A stretch of DNA of 64,000 bases from Pseudomonas denitrificans (nom. rej.) (GCF_008807415.1 NZ_CP043626.1:2852001-2916000); one strand, 5' to 3'; numbered from the stretch's first letter, positions 9,645 through 18,389 are shown. Notes: generated from the sequence alone by a model not told the origin. Made by a program: numbers and translations.

Positions 9645-10825
9645 GCAAGGTTCCTGCTCAACACCAGCAAGGCAATATCATCCGGCATCTCGGACAACTT
9701 GGCCAGTCCGAAGACTTGACGCAGGCCATCGAGGGTTCCGCCGGCGGCGACGACCTGCTCGGGCAGGGCCGTCTCCTTTTCCTTCAGCGTAGCTCCCGGA
9801 AGGACGTCGAGAATGCCGTCCGAGAACAGGGAAAGGCTGAAGGACTTGGGTAGATCGAGGACATGATCCTCGTAAGTCGCTTCGTCGAACAGCCCCACCG
9901 GCAGGCCACGGCCTTCCAGGTAGCGGGCTTCGCCGTCGACATAAAGCACAGGCAGCGGCAGGTGACCGCCGATGCTGTAGGTCAGACGGTCGGTATCCAG
10001 GTCGATCACGCCACCCAGCATGGTCACGTGCTTGCCCAGGTTGCAGTTGATCAACCCGCGGTTGATATGGCCGAGAACGTCCGACGGCTTGAACTCCGGC
10101 AACATGTCGTTGCGCTTGGACTCGTACAGCAGCCGCGTGGTCATGAACTTCAGCAGCACGGTGACGAAGGCCGACGAAGCACCGTGGCCGGAAACGTCGG
10201 CCAGGTAGAAGCCGATGCGACGGGCGTCCACGCGGAAGTAGTCGACGAAATCGCCCGACAGGTACAGCGACGGGATGATCTGGTGGGAGAAGGCCAGGCC
10301 CTCGGATTCCCACGGCGTCTCCGGCAGCATGTTCATCTGCACCTGGCGACCGGCGTTCTGGTCTTCCTGGAGCAGGTTCAGGCTGGCCTGCAGCTCACGG
10401 TTGGCTGTCTCCAGCTTTTCGCGGTAGCGGCGGTTTTCCGAGCGAAGGTAGGCGCGATCCAGGGCACGGCGAACCGAGTGCTCCAGGACGGCGAGGTCTT
10501 CCAGCGGCTTGATCAAGTAGTCGGCGGCGCCCAGGCGCAGGGCCTCGACGGCGTCGCTCATGACGCCGGCACCGGACAGCACGATCACCGGGGTTTCCAC
10601 CGCCATCTCGCTGACGCGACGGATCAGCTCGAGGCCGTCCATCTGCGGCATGCGCAGATCGCAGATCACCAGATCGGGGAGTTCGTGTTCGAAGACTTTC
10701 AGGCCTTCCAGGCCGTTGGTGGCCTGTGTGACCTTGAATCCGCTGTCTTCCAGGTAGGCGGCGAGGCTTTCGCGGACGACGTCGTCGTCATCGATAATCA
10801 GCAGCGAGGCACTGGCTTTGTGCAT
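9641..10825 (-). CDS. rssB: Response regulator with PP2C-type phosphatase output (RssB-like)
   Basis: A 394-residue cytoplasmic regulator. Residues 1-125 form a receiver domain with acidic pocket IDDDD, phospho-acceptor Asp56 in ICDLRMPQMDG and Lys in YLIKPLEDL. A coiled linker (about 130-165) leads to a SpoIIE/PP2C-like serine phosphatase domain containing YLADVSGHGASSAFVT, LPVGLFDEATYE and LFSDGILDV. Such proteins dephosphorylate a STAS antagonist, which here is the overlapping rssC. E. coli RssB shares the receiver but has a degenerate phosphatase fold; here the metal-binding DVSGHG and SDGILD motifs look intact. Confidence 0.85.
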   Translation of the reverse strand: MHKASASLLIIDDDDVVRESLAAYLEDSGFKVTQATNGLEGLKVFEHELPDLVICDLRMPQMDGLELIRRVSEMAVETPVIVLSGAGVMSDAVEALRLGAADYLIKPLEDLAVLEHSVRRALDRAYLRSENRRYREKLETANRELQASLNLLQEDQNAGRQVQMNMLPETPWESEGLAFSHQIIPSLYLSGDFVDYFRVDARRIGFYLADVSGHGASSAFVTVLLKFMTTRLLYESKRNDMLPEFKPSDVLGHINRGLINCNLGKHVTMLGGVIDLDTDRLTYSIGGHLPLPVLYVDGEARYLEGRGLPVGLFDEATYEDHVLDLPKSFSLSLFSDGILDVLPGATLKEKETALPEQVVAAGGTLDGLRQVFGLAKLSEMPDDIALLVLSRNLA

Positions 10826-11006
10826 GGGTCATCCAGGCAAACGGCGCCGGGGTTGTGGTTTGGCGCTCATTCTAGGGAACAGCGGCGCGGGTCGGTCGCG
10901 ACAAGGCGCAGACACTACTCCCATCCGCTCAAGGGTTCAAGCAGGCGCCGCCCGCACCACGAATGGCGCGGGCTGGAGGACAGGAGGGACCTGCGTGCAA
11001 GGCCGA

Positions 11007-11711
11007 TCAGAAGTCGTCTTCGACCTCGCCGTCCTTGACCTTGAACTCGCGGTTCTGCAGGTAGGCGTTGCGGATGAAGGTGTACTTGTCGCCGCTGATC
11101 AGCTTCTCGGACTTGAGCAGGTCGGCACGGGTGTCGACCACGTCCACGGCACGCATGCTGTTACGAACCGGCACGTTGTCGATGTACGGATAAGGTCCGG
11201 TGTAGGAGTCCGGGATCAGCGAAGGCGCATCGCGCAGCGTGCTCGGGCCGAGCAGCGGCAGCATCACGTAGGGGCCGCTGCCCACGCCGTAATGGCCGAG
11301 GGTCTGGCCGAAGTCTTCGTCGTTGCGGCGCAGGCCCATGTGGGTGGCCACGTCGATGAAGCCGGCCAGGCCGAAGGTGGTGTTGAACAGCAGGCGGCTG
11401 GTGTCGACGCCGGCATCGCGGAACTTCAACTGCAGCAGGTCGTTGACCAGGTTCTTCACGTCACCGATGTTGCCGAAGAAGTTGTGCACGCCATCCTGCA
11501 CGACGTTCGGGGTGACGTACTGGTAACCCTGGGCCAGCGGCTTGAGGGCGTAGGTGTCCAGGGTGTCGTTGAAGGTGAAGATCGGACGGTTGATGCTTTC
11601 CCACGGGTCGTCTTCGCTGGCGGCCTGCGCCAGGAAGGGAATGGTGGCCAGGCCGGCGGCGGCGAGCAGGCTGAAGCAGCGTTTCGTCCATTGGACGCCT
11701 AGTGGGCGCAT
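11007..11711 (-). CDS. mlaA: MlaA/VacJ family phospholipid-removal protein
   Basis: A 234-residue outer-membrane protein that, with the Mla system, takes mislocalised phospholipid from the outer leaflet. Family blocks are EDDPWESINRPIFTFNDTLD, LLNTTFGLAGFIDVA with the preceding VDTSRLLFN, DFGQTLGHYGVGSGPYVMLPLLGPS and SLIPDSYTG. The N-terminus is a Sec signal, LLAAAGLATIPFLAQA, and no lipobox Cys follows it, unlike the lipoprotein MlaA of E. coli. The only nearby Cys (residue 12) lies before the hydrophobic core. It appears to be a single-gene unit. Confidence 0.9.
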   Translation of the reverse strand: MRPLGVQWTKRCFSLLAAAGLATIPFLAQAASEDDPWESINRPIFTFNDTLDTYALKPLAQGYQYVTPNVVQDGVHNFFGNIGDVKNLVNDLLQLKFRDAGVDTSRLLFNTTFGLAGFIDVATHMGLRRNDEDFGQTLGHYGVGSGPYVMLPLLGPSTLRDAPSLIPDSYTGPYPYIDNVPVRNSMRAVDVVDTRADLLKSEKLISGDKYTFIRNAYLQNREFKVKDGEVEDDF

Positions 11712-11880
11712 CGGGAATTCTCCAGTGAATGTGAATCGGGCCAGCCATGGCGGCCCCGCTATGCGGGCAGATTATATAGAGGCGCAACGGTTTTGCAGAC
11801 CCGGACCGAACTCGCAGGATTTCGATTCAGGGGCGTGGGCTGCCGTTTCGCTTGCTTGCAGTTGAAAGCATAGTGCCACT

Positions 11881-12597
11881 TCAGTCGGGATACCGTGCGT
11901 CGATGACAATTTCCAGCGCATCGGAACGCCAGAACTCCTGGTCCCACTCCACCAGCCGGCCGTGTTCCACATAGCTGGAGCGCTCCACGTAGAGCCCCGG
12001 CGAGCCCGGCGTCAATTGCAGCGGCGTCGCCCGCGCCTCCACCAGCGCCGTGGAGTGCATGGCCAGCTCGGAGCGCGACAGGCTCAACCCCAGCTCCTCG
12101 CGCAGCACGCGGGTGAGCGAGGTATCCAGCCCGTGATCGAGCAGGCCGGGGCACCAGCTGGCGTCCAGGGTGATTTCCTCGAGCATCACCGGCCGCTCGT
12201 CAACCCAGCGGCGGCGCAGTATGTGGAATACCTCGGCCTCTTCGTCCAGTCCCATGCGGCGCGCCAGGGCCGGCCCGGCGGCGCGGCGCTCGGCGGCCAG
12301 GACCTCGGTGCGCGGTACGCGCCCCTGGGCCTCGACGTAGTCCATGAAGCCCGTGGTGCGAGTCGGGTTGTAGCGGATGCGCGGCGGCGAGATGAACCAG
12401 CCGCGGCGGTTCTCGCGGTACAGCACGCCCTCGGTCTCCAGTTGCTGCAGCGCCTCGCGCAGGGTCACGCGGGTGCAGCCGAAGCGCTCGGCCAACTCGC
12501 GCTCGGCGGGCAGGCGCTGGCTCAGGGTGGCATTGGCGATGTCCTGCGCCAGCTGGTCACGGATGCGCAGGTAATGAGGCGTGGGTTCGACCGGCAT
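11881..12597 (-). CDS. GntR/HutC-family transcriptional regulator (UTRA domain)
   Basis: A 238-residue repressor-type protein. Its N-terminal winged helix contains RLPAERELAERFGCTRVTLREALQQLETEGVLYRENRRGWFI, and a UTRA effector domain follows from about residue 85 to the end. It is divergent from the phosphonatase-like gene, and the gap holds a TGGCCTAGACCA site close to the HutC-family consensus, so it probably regulates that unit. The start is ATG 12597, preceded by GGAAG; five extra codons upstream would need a TTG start. The effector is unknown; the neighbours suggest an organophosphonate. Confidence 0.87.
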   Translation of the reverse strand: MPVEPTPHYLRIRDQLAQDIANATLSQRLPAERELAERFGCTRVTLREALQQLETEGVLYRENRRGWFISPPRIRYNPTRTTGFMDYVEAQGRVPRTEVLAAERRAAGPALARRMGLDEEAEVFHILRRRWVDERPVMLEEITLDASWCPGLLDHGLDTSLTRVLREELGLSLSRSELAMHSTALVEARATPLQLTPGSPGLYVERSSYVEHGRLVEWDQEFWRSDALEIVIDARYPD

Positions 12598-12678
12598 GGG
12601 CGTCTTCCGCAAAAAGGCGCGGCGATTATAGCGACATGGCGGCGGACTTCATCGGACCGTCACATTGGCCCGCTAGTC

Positions 12679-12690
12679 TGGCCTAGACCA
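12679..12690. promoter_or_regulatory. HutC/GntR-type operator TGGCCTAGACCA
   Basis: This 12-mer differs by one base from the palindrome TGGTCTAGACCA recognised by DasR/NagR/PhnF-like regulators. It lies 19 bp upstream of the phosphonatase-like ATG and within 85 bp of the divergent GntR gene, so a bound repressor could block both. Confidence 0.65.
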
Positions 12691-12709
12691 ATTATCAGAA
12701 AAGCCCACC

Positions 12710-13453
12710 ATGCCTGCGACCGCCGACCTTCCGCGCTTCACCTCCCTGCTGTTCGGACTGTCGGGCGACCTGGTGGACTTCGGCGCAAGGACGCTGCCGG
12801 TTGCCCTGCAACGCACCTGCCCCGATTGTCCGCCGGAACGCCTGACCAGTGCCCTCGCCCTGCCCCCGCAGGATGCGCTGGACCTTGCCCTGGGCCGCTG
12901 CGCCGAGCCGCAGGAGCGCAACCGCTTCCAGGCCGCCCTGGACGACGCCGCCCAGGCCCACGCCGAGGCCACTCCCGGCGCCCTGGACGCCCTGCAGACG
13001 TTGCACCAGCGCGGCGTGCCCTGCGCCTGGCTCGATGAGCTGCCCAACGCCACCACGCTGCACCTGGCCGCTGCCCTGGACGATCGCCTCGCCACCGGCC
13101 TGGACATCGCCGGGCGCCAATGGCCCGCACCGGACTCCTGCTGGCAGGCGCTGATGCAGCTGGACAGCCCGCACCTGGACGGCTGCGTGCTGGTCAGCGG
13201 CCAGCCGCGCCTGCTCCAGGCGGGGCTCAACGCCGGCCTGTGGACCATAGGCCTGGCCGCCAGCGGGCCTCTTTGCGGCCACGCACCGGGGGACTGGGAC
13301 GCCCTCGGCAACCTCGACCGCGACCGCCTGCGCGCGCAGGCAACGCTGGGCCTGTACCGCCTCGGCGTGCATTCGGTCATCGATCACCTGGGCGAGCTGG
13401 ATTCCTGCCTGCAGGACATCGCCGGCCGCCGCCTGAAAGGAGAAAAGCCATGA
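12710..13453 (+). CDS. Phosphonatase-like HAD protein lacking catalytic residues
   Basis: A 247-residue protein that resembles phosphonoacetaldehyde hydrolase (PhnX). FGLSGDLVDFG aligns with the PhnX motif LDWAGTxVDFG, and LNAGLWTIGLAASG aligns with its GLNAGMWTVG block. The nucleophile Asp is Gly16; the GDTxxD metal-binding motif IV reads SGQPRLL; the GYTR segment is DELPNATT; and no Schiff-base Lys segment is seen. It should therefore not hydrolyse phosphonoacetaldehyde by the known mechanism. A binding, regulatory or scaffold role is possible. Its TGA overlaps the ATG of the PhnZ-like gene. Confidence 0.75.
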   Translation: MPATADLPRFTSLLFGLSGDLVDFGARTLPVALQRTCPDCPPERLTSALALPPQDALDLALGRCAEPQERNRFQAALDDAAQAHAEATPGALDALQTLHQRGVPCAWLDELPNATTLHLAAALDDRLATGLDIAGRQWPAPDSCWQALMQLDSPHLDGCVLVSGQPRLLQAGLNAGLWTIGLAASGPLCGHAPGDWDALGNLDRDRLRAQATLGLYRLGVHSVIDHLGELDSCLQDIAGRRLKGEKP

Positions 13454-14031
13454 AGCACGAACGCCACCGTTTCCTCGACGAGCTGGCCGAGCGCTTCGCC
13501 AGCCACGGCGCCGAGCCTTATGGCGAAGCTGTCAGCCAGGCCGAGCACGCACTCCAGTGCGCCACCCTGGCCGAGCGCGCCGGTTGTTCCGACAGCCTGG
13601 TGATCGCCGCCCTGCTCCACGACATCGGCCACCTCTATGAAGACCCGCAGTTGATCGACGAACAGGACCAGCGCCACGAGGAGTTCGGCGCCCAACTGCT
13701 GCGCGAACTGCTGCCCGAATCCGTCTGGCAGCCGATCCGCCTGCACGTGGCCGCCAAGCGCTACCTCTGTGCGGTCGACCCCGCCTACCACGCCGGCCTG
13801 TCCTGGGCTTCGCGGCAGAGCCTGGCGCTGCAGGGTGGACCGTTCGATGAGCGCGGCTCCAGCGCCTTCCTCAACGCGCCTTTCTCCCAGGACGCGCTGA
13901 CCCTGCGCCGGCTGGATGACCTGGGCAAGGACCCGGCCATGCGCACACCGGAGCTGGAGCACTTCTTCCCACTGCTCGAACGACTCCTGCGAATTGATCG
14001 GCATCAGGCAAGGGTGCGCGCGGCGAGTTAA
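13450..14031 (+). CDS. PhnZ/TmpB-like HD-domain protein
   Basis: A 193-residue HD-fold protein. YGEAVSQAEHALQCA (Tyr24, His33), ALLHDIGH (His57, Asp58, His61), His76 and RLHVAAKRYLC (His99, Lys103) place the metal and substrate ligands as in the mixed-valence di-iron oxygenase PhnZ and its relative TmpB, which cleave the C-P bond of 1-hydroxy-2-aminoethylphosphonates. The LALQGGP block after residue 125 also fits. No PhnY/TmpA hydroxylase is adjacent. The start at 13450 overlaps the upstream stop by four bases. A plain HD phosphohydrolase is the alternative. Confidence 0.8.
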   Translation: MKHERHRFLDELAERFASHGAEPYGEAVSQAEHALQCATLAERAGCSDSLVIAALLHDIGHLYEDPQLIDEQDQRHEEFGAQLLRELLPESVWQPIRLHVAAKRYLCAVDPAYHAGLSWASRQSLALQGGPFDERGSSAFLNAPFSQDALTLRRLDDLGKDPAMRTPELEHFFPLLERLLRIDRHQARVRAAS

Positions 14032-14109
14032 GCTCAAAGGCATGGCGATGGACCTTTTCCCCGCCGGGCGAGGTCCATCTTTGGGTACGTACCGCAGAAG
14101 GACACCACC

Positions 14110-14373
14110 ATGCCGACACAACGCCTCCAGGAAGAACTCCAGGCCCTGCGCGACCAGCTGGAACGTCAGCCGCCGCTGAACGCGGAAGAGCGCGAATCAC
14201 TGCAAGCCCTGATCAAGGACATCGAGATGCAGCTGGCCAACGAAGAGGCGCTGGCCGACGAGACCCTGATGGACAACGTCAACCTGGCCGTGGAGCGCTT
14301 CGAGGCGAGCCATCCGACGCTGGCCGGCACGCTGCGCTCCATCGTGCAGAGCCTGGCGAACATGGGGATCTGA
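14110..14373 (+). CDS. DUF4404 family protein
   Basis: An 87-residue acidic protein, mostly predicted helical: an N-terminal coiled coil (LQEELQALRDQLER ... LIKDIEMQLANEE), then a short amphipathic segment ending in TLRSIVQSLANMGI. This is the DUF4404 pattern common in pseudomonads. The family has no established function. The ATG follows an AGAAGGA site. It lies between the phosphonate-related pair and the queF terminator. Confidence 0.8.
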   Translation: MPTQRLQEELQALRDQLERQPPLNAEERESLQALIKDIEMQLANEEALADETLMDNVNLAVERFEASHPTLAGTLRSIVQSLANMGI

Positions 14374-14400
14374 TTGCCCCTGACAGACGCTCCCGACGTG

Positions 14401-14426
14401 AAAAACCCGGCCAAGGCCGGGTTTTT
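14401..14426. terminator. Bidirectional terminator between the DUF4404 gene and queF
   Basis: AAAAACCCGGCC and GGCCGGGTTTTT form a perfect 12-base stem, flanked by T runs on both strands. It serves both convergent genes. Confidence 0.92.
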
Positions 14427-14456
14427 CGTATCCGCGTTTTACAGGCGCGCCGAGCG

Positions 14457-15287
14457 TTACTGGCGCACCAGCCGGCGATTGTCCGGCTGCACCGCTTCGC
14501 TGCTGCGATAGGGGTTGATGTCCAGCCCGCCACGACGCACGTAGCGCGCATAGACGGTCAGGCGGGTCGGTTGCAGCAGGCGCTGCAGGTCGAGGTAGAT
14601 GCGCTCGACGCACTGCTCGTGGAAGTCCTGGTGCTGGCGGAAGGACACGACATAGGCCAGCAGGCTCGCGGCATCCAGCACCGGACCGCTGTATTCCACG
14701 ACCAACGTGCCCCAGTCCGGCTGACCGGTGACCGGGCAGTTGGATTTGAGCAGGTGGCTGTAGAGCACTTCATCGACGCGGCGGGTGTCGTCGCAGCGCA
14801 GCAGCTCCGGGCGCGGGTGGTCATAGCTCGCCACCGCGACATCCAGGTCGTCGACGCAGGTGCCGTCAATGACGGCCACGCCCTCGCCCGCCACTTCGTC
14901 CAACCCACGCACACGCACGCCCACCGGTGCGCCAGCAGCAGCGGACAGGTCGCGCTCCATCACCGCGCGCACGGCCTCGGCGTTGTCGAAGGCGGTCTGG
15001 TTCAGCGAGTTGAGGTAAAGCTTGAAGGACTTGGACTCGATGATGTTCGGCGACTGCGCCGGAATCGCGAATTCGCCGATGGCCACCACCGGCTTGCCCG
15101 ATGCGGTGAGCCAGGACAACTCGTAGCAATTCCACAGGTCCACGCCCTGGTACGGCAGGGTCTGAGCGGTCAGGCCCAGCTCCGCCCACTTGGTGGTGCG
15201 GGAGATCGGGAACAGCAGCTCCGGCGCGTAGGTGGAGACGTATTCGCTGGATTTGCCCAGGGGCGAGTGTTCGGCGGGATGCTGCAT
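14457..15287 (-). CDS. queF: NADPH-dependent 7-cyano-7-deazaguanine reductase QueF
   Basis: A 276-residue cytoplasmic enzyme that reduces preQ0 to preQ1 in queuosine synthesis. The long, two-domain QueF type is shown by the length, by the [13 protein letters not shown] motif (84-96) that binds substrate and NADPH, and by [15 protein letters not shown] with nucleophile Cys184 and Asp191. The C-terminal half carries [13 protein letters not shown] and [17 protein letters not shown]. The start at 15287 fits the family N-terminus ([11 protein letters not shown]). It is transcribed alone towards the shared terminator. Confidence 0.96.
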   Translation of the reverse strand: MQHPAEHSPLGKSSEYVSTYAPELLFPISRTTKWAELGLTAQTLPYQGVDLWNCYELSWLTASGKPVVAIGEFAIPAQSPNIIESKSFKLYLNSLNQTAFDNAEAVRAVMERDLSAAAGAPVGVRVRGLDEVAGEGVAVIDGTCVDDLDVAVASYDHPRPELLRCDDTRRVDEVLYSHLLKSNCPVTGQPDWGTLVVEYSGPVLDAASLLAYVVSFRQHQDFHEQCVERIYLDLQRLLQPTRLTVYARYVRRGGLDINPYRSSEAVQPDNRRLVRQ

Positions 15288-15432
15288 GGGGATGACCTGC
15301 TGGATCGGCAATGCGGGTGGTGGCGCGAGGCGGCGAGTGTATACAAATCCGCCGGCCCTTTCAGCAGGCGGCGGACAAACCGGGCACTTAGGCGTGTAAG
15401 GCGTATGCCTTTGTAGGATGGCGTAGAGCCAA

Positions 15433-16140
15433 TCAGAACCACATGCGCACACCGGCGACCCAGTACCCCTCCTCGTCGTCCTCGCCCTCCGCGCGGGCGA
15501 GGTCGCCGCTGCGGCCGTAGGTCTTGCTCCAGACGTAGCCGAAGTACGGCGCGAACTCCCGGCGCACTTCGTAGCGCAGGCGCAGGCCAGCCTCCAGTTC
15601 GCTGCCACCGGCGCCCACGCCGATGTCGCGGTCATCGGCCAGCGCCAGGTTGTATTCCAGCGAGGGTTCGAGGACCAGCCGCTGGGTCAGCAGCAGTTCG
15701 TACTCGGTTTCCAGGCGCAGGGATGGATCGCCGCGCTCGCTGAGGAACAGGTTGGCGTCCACCTCGAACCACTGCGGCGCCAGGCCCTGGATACCCAGTA
15801 CCGCATAACTGCGCGACGGTCCCGGCTGGTCGTCGTGGCGCACGCCCACCTGCCAGTCCCAGAAGTCCGCGACCATGCGCTGGTAGAGCAGCTGCACTTC
15901 GTTGTCGGTGGTCGGGCCGCCGGCGTCGCGCTCGCCTTCCAGTTTCAGGCGCAGCTTCTGGTAATCGGTGCCGTACCAGCCCTGGGCTTCCCAGCCCAGC
16001 GCCTGGTCGTTGCCGTGGAAGCGGCTTTCCAGGCGCTGGATCAGCAGCGAGCCCATGGGCATGTCGTCCATCTCGGCACTTTCGGCGGGCAAGGCCAGGC
16101 CCAGGGTCGCCGCGCAGGCCACCGTTGCTATGCGTTTCAT
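15433..16140 (-). CDS. copB: Copper resistance outer-membrane protein CopB
   Basis: A 235-residue protein with a Sec signal peptide ([22 protein letters not shown]) and a predicted beta-barrel rich in alternating aromatic strands, ending in Trp-Phe. The blocks [33 protein letters not shown] and [11 protein letters not shown] are typical of CopB/PcoB. The Met/His-rich N-terminal extension found in many CopB proteins is reduced here to MDDMPMG. It is the last gene of the cupredoxin-copA-copB operon and starts 9 bp after the copA stop. Confidence 0.92.
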   Translation of the reverse strand: MKRIATVACAATLGLALPAESAEMDDMPMGSLLIQRLESRFHGNDQALGWEAQGWYGTDYQKLRLKLEGERDAGGPTTDNEVQLLYQRMVADFWDWQVGVRHDDQPGPSRSYAVLGIQGLAPQWFEVDANLFLSERGDPSLRLETEYELLLTQRLVLEPSLEYNLALADDRDIGVGAGGSELEAGLRLRYEVRREFAPYFGYVWSKTYGRSGDLARAEGEDDEEGYWVAGVRMWF

Positions 16141-16149
16141 GGCGGTTCC

Positions 16150-17823
16150 TCAGAGGCTGGCGCTGGCGGGAGCCGGCTCGACTATGACCTTGCGCATCAT
16201 GCCGGCGGCCATGTGGTAGATCAGGTGGCAGTGGAAGGCCCATTCGCCCAGCGCATCGGCGGGCACGTCGACGTCCAGGGTGCTGCCCGGCGCCACGCTG
16301 ACCACGTGCTTGAGCGGGTTGAAGCGACCGTTGCCCTTGTCCAGTTGCATCCACATGCCGTGCAGGTGCATGGGGTGAGTCATCATGGTGTCGTTGACGA
16401 AGCGGATGCGCACCCGCTCGCCGTAGGTCAGGCGGATCGGCTCGGCCTCGGAGTACTTCTTGCCGTCGATGGACCAGAAGTAGCGCTCCATGTTGCCGGT
16501 CAGGCGGAACTCGATGGTGCGGTCCGGCGCCCGGTAGTCGGCATAGGGGCGCATGGCCTTGAGGTCCGCATAGACCAGCAGACGATTGCCCGGCTCGGCC
16601 GGCTGCGGCGTCAGCCCGCTGCCCGGTGCGTAATCGGACTTCGGCGCGGCCATGGCCGAGTGATCCATGCCCGTCATCTGCGAGTGGTCCATGCCGGCCA
16701 TGCTGGAATGATCCATGCCGGACATATCCGCGGCCTCAGGGCCAGCCATCGCCATCCCGCCATGGTCCATGCCCTCGTGGCTCATGCCCATGTCGGCCAT
16801 GGTCAGCAGTGGCCGCTCGCGCAGCGCCGGCACCTCGGCCTGCAACCCGGCGCGCGGGGTCAGGGTGGCGCGGGCGTAGCCGCTGCGGTCCATGGCCTCG
16901 GCGAAGAAGGTGTAGGCGCGATCCTCCTGCGGCTGGACTATCACATCGTAGGTCTCGGCCACGGCGATGCGCAGTTCGTCCACCGTCACCGGCTGCACGT
17001 CGTTGCCGTCGGCCTGCACCACGGTCATCTTCAGGCCGGGAATGCGCAGGTCGAAGTAGCTCATGCCCGAGCCGTTGATGATGCGCAGCCGCACCCGTTC
17101 GCCGGGCTTGAACAGGCCGGTCCAGTTCTGCTCGCTGTCCTGGCCATTGACCAGGAAGCGGAAGCCGGCAATGTCGGCGATGTCCGTCGGCGTCATGCGC
17201 ATGCCGCCCCAGTCCAGGCGGTCGCGCAGGGTCGCCATGAAGCCCTTGGCGCTGGAGTCGGCGATGAAGTCGCCGAGGGTGCGCTGGTTGCGGTTGTAGT
17301 AGTCGCTCTGTTTCTTCAGGTTGGCGAACACGGTTTCCGGGCGGGTGTCGTGCCAGTCGGCCAGCAGCAGGGTGTACTCGCGGTCGTAGCGGTACGGCTC
17401 ACGCGCCTTCGGCTCGATCACCAGCGGGCCGTAAAGTCCCTCGATCTCCTGGAAGTCGCTGTGGGCGTGGTACCAGTAGGTGCCGGACTGCCTCACCGTG
17501 AAGCGGTAGGTGAAGGTCTCGCCAGGCTTGATGCCGGGGAAGCTGATGCCCGGCACGCCATCCTGGGTGTAGGGCAGGATCAGCCCGTGCCAGTGCAGCG
17601 AGGTGTCGCGGTCGAGGGTGTTGGTGACGCGCAGCTCGACGTCCTCGCCCTCCTTGAAGCGCAGCTCCGGCGCAGGCGTGCGGCCATTCACCGTGAGCGC
17701 CTCGCGGGTACCGTCGGACAGTTTCAGCTCGCCCTTGCCAATCGTCAGGTCATACACGCCCGCCTGCACCGCCAACGGTGCCAGCAGCAGCGCCCCCAGA
17801 GCCCATTCCCGTGCGCGGATCAT
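16150..17823 (-). CDS. copA: Multicopper oxidase CopA
   Basis: A 557-residue periplasmic copper resistance oxidase with three cupredoxin domains. Copper ligands are visible in SLHWHGLILP, GTYWYHAHSDFQ, THPMHLHGMWM and the C-terminal EWAFHCHLIYHMAAGM. A Met/His-rich segment (MGMSHEGMDHGGMAM then repeated MDHSxM units, about residues 345-395) is expected to bind Cu(I). The signal peptide MIRAREWALGALLLAPLAVQA has no twin-arginine motif, unlike many CopA proteins, so Sec export is suggested. I prefer the ATG at 17823, with GGGAG upstream, over the adjacent GTG. Confidence 0.93.
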   Translation of the reverse strand: MIRAREWALGALLLAPLAVQAGVYDLTIGKGELKLSDGTREALTVNGRTPAPELRFKEGEDVELRVTNTLDRDTSLHWHGLILPYTQDGVPGISFPGIKPGETFTYRFTVRQSGTYWYHAHSDFQEIEGLYGPLVIEPKAREPYRYDREYTLLLADWHDTRPETVFANLKKQSDYYNRNQRTLGDFIADSSAKGFMATLRDRLDWGGMRMTPTDIADIAGFRFLVNGQDSEQNWTGLFKPGERVRLRIINGSGMSYFDLRIPGLKMTVVQADGNDVQPVTVDELRIAVAETYDVIVQPQEDRAYTFFAEAMDRSGYARATLTPRAGLQAEVPALRERPLLTMADMGMSHEGMDHGGMAMAGPEAADMSGMDHSSMAGMDHSQMTGMDHSAMAAPKSDYAPGSGLTPQPAEPGNRLLVYADLKAMRPYADYRAPDRTIEFRLTGNMERYFWSIDGKKYSEAEPIRLTYGERVRIRFVNDTMMTHPMHLHGMWMQLDKGNGRFNPLKHVVSVAPGSTLDVDVPADALGEWAFHCHLIYHMAAGMMRKVIVEPAPASASL

Positions 17824-17837
17824 CACGGCGCTCCCGC

Positions 17838-18389
17838 TCAGGGCCTGACGGTCAGTTTGCCGACCATGCCGGCCTGGTAGTGCCCCGGAATGTTGCAGGC
17901 AAACTCCAGGCTGGTGGCCTTGCTGAAGGTCCAGGTCAGCTCGGCGGTCTTGCCCGGCTCCACCAGCACGCTGTTGGGGTCGTCGTGCTTCATCATCTGG
18001 CCCATCGGCTTATCGCCATGGCCCATCTTGCTGTGGTCCATCCGGCTCATGTCGTGCTGCATGCCGGTGGGGGTGAGCATCCCGGAATCCATCATCTGCT
18101 GCATTTCCTTCTGGTGGCCGGCGTGCATGGCGGCGCTGCCCAGGTTGAATTCGTGCAGCAGGCTGCCGGTGTTGTGGATGACGAAGCGCACAGTCTCGCC
18201 CGGCTTCACGTCGATGCTTTCGGGCTCGAAGAACATCTCGCCCAGCTTGATCTGCACGGTGCGGGTGGCCTGGGTGGCCTTGGCCGGCTGGCCGAAGTCG
18301 TAGGCGTGCCCGGCATCGGCCAGGACCGGCAGGCTGATGGCGGCGGCGAGGCCGAGGATGGAAGCTTGGAGCAGATGACGCAGGGACAT
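17838..18389 (-). CDS. Periplasmic cupredoxin
   Basis: A 183-residue exported protein: a Sec signal (residues 1-25), then a single plastocyanin-like domain. Type 1 copper ligands are the His of LLHEFNLG and the Cys, His and Met of EFACNIPGHYQAGM. A Met/His-rich insert (HAGHQKEMQQMMDSG ... MDHSKMGHGDKPMGQMMKHDD) lies between the strands, as in copper-binding CopC/CopA partners. It heads the copper operon, 14 bp before copA, behind a CopR-type box. It may pass copper or electrons to CopA. The ATG has a GGAGAG site. Confidence 0.9.
   Translation of the reverse strand: MSLRHLLQASILGLAAAISLPVLADAGHAYDFGQPAKATQATRTVQIKLGEMFFEPESIDVKPGETVRFVIHNTGSLLHEFNLGSAAMHAGHQKEMQQMMDSGMLTPTGMQHDMSRMDHSKMGHGDKPMGQMMKHDDPNSVLVEPGKTAELTWTFSKATSLEFACNIPGHYQAGMVGKLTVRP

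Noticed and set aside
10950..10973. GC-rich hairpin after mlaA as a terminator
   Set aside because: The stem GCCCGC/GCGGGC is short with a large interrupted loop and there is no T run on either strand.
15338..15345. TGTATACA near queF as a second purine operator
   Set aside because: It lacks the outer T/A pair symmetry of the permease site and coincides with a plausible -10 of queF.
15835..17880. A 681-codon open frame opposite copB and copA
   Set aside because: Shadow of two well-identified copper genes; the translation is low-complexity and crosses both gene boundaries.
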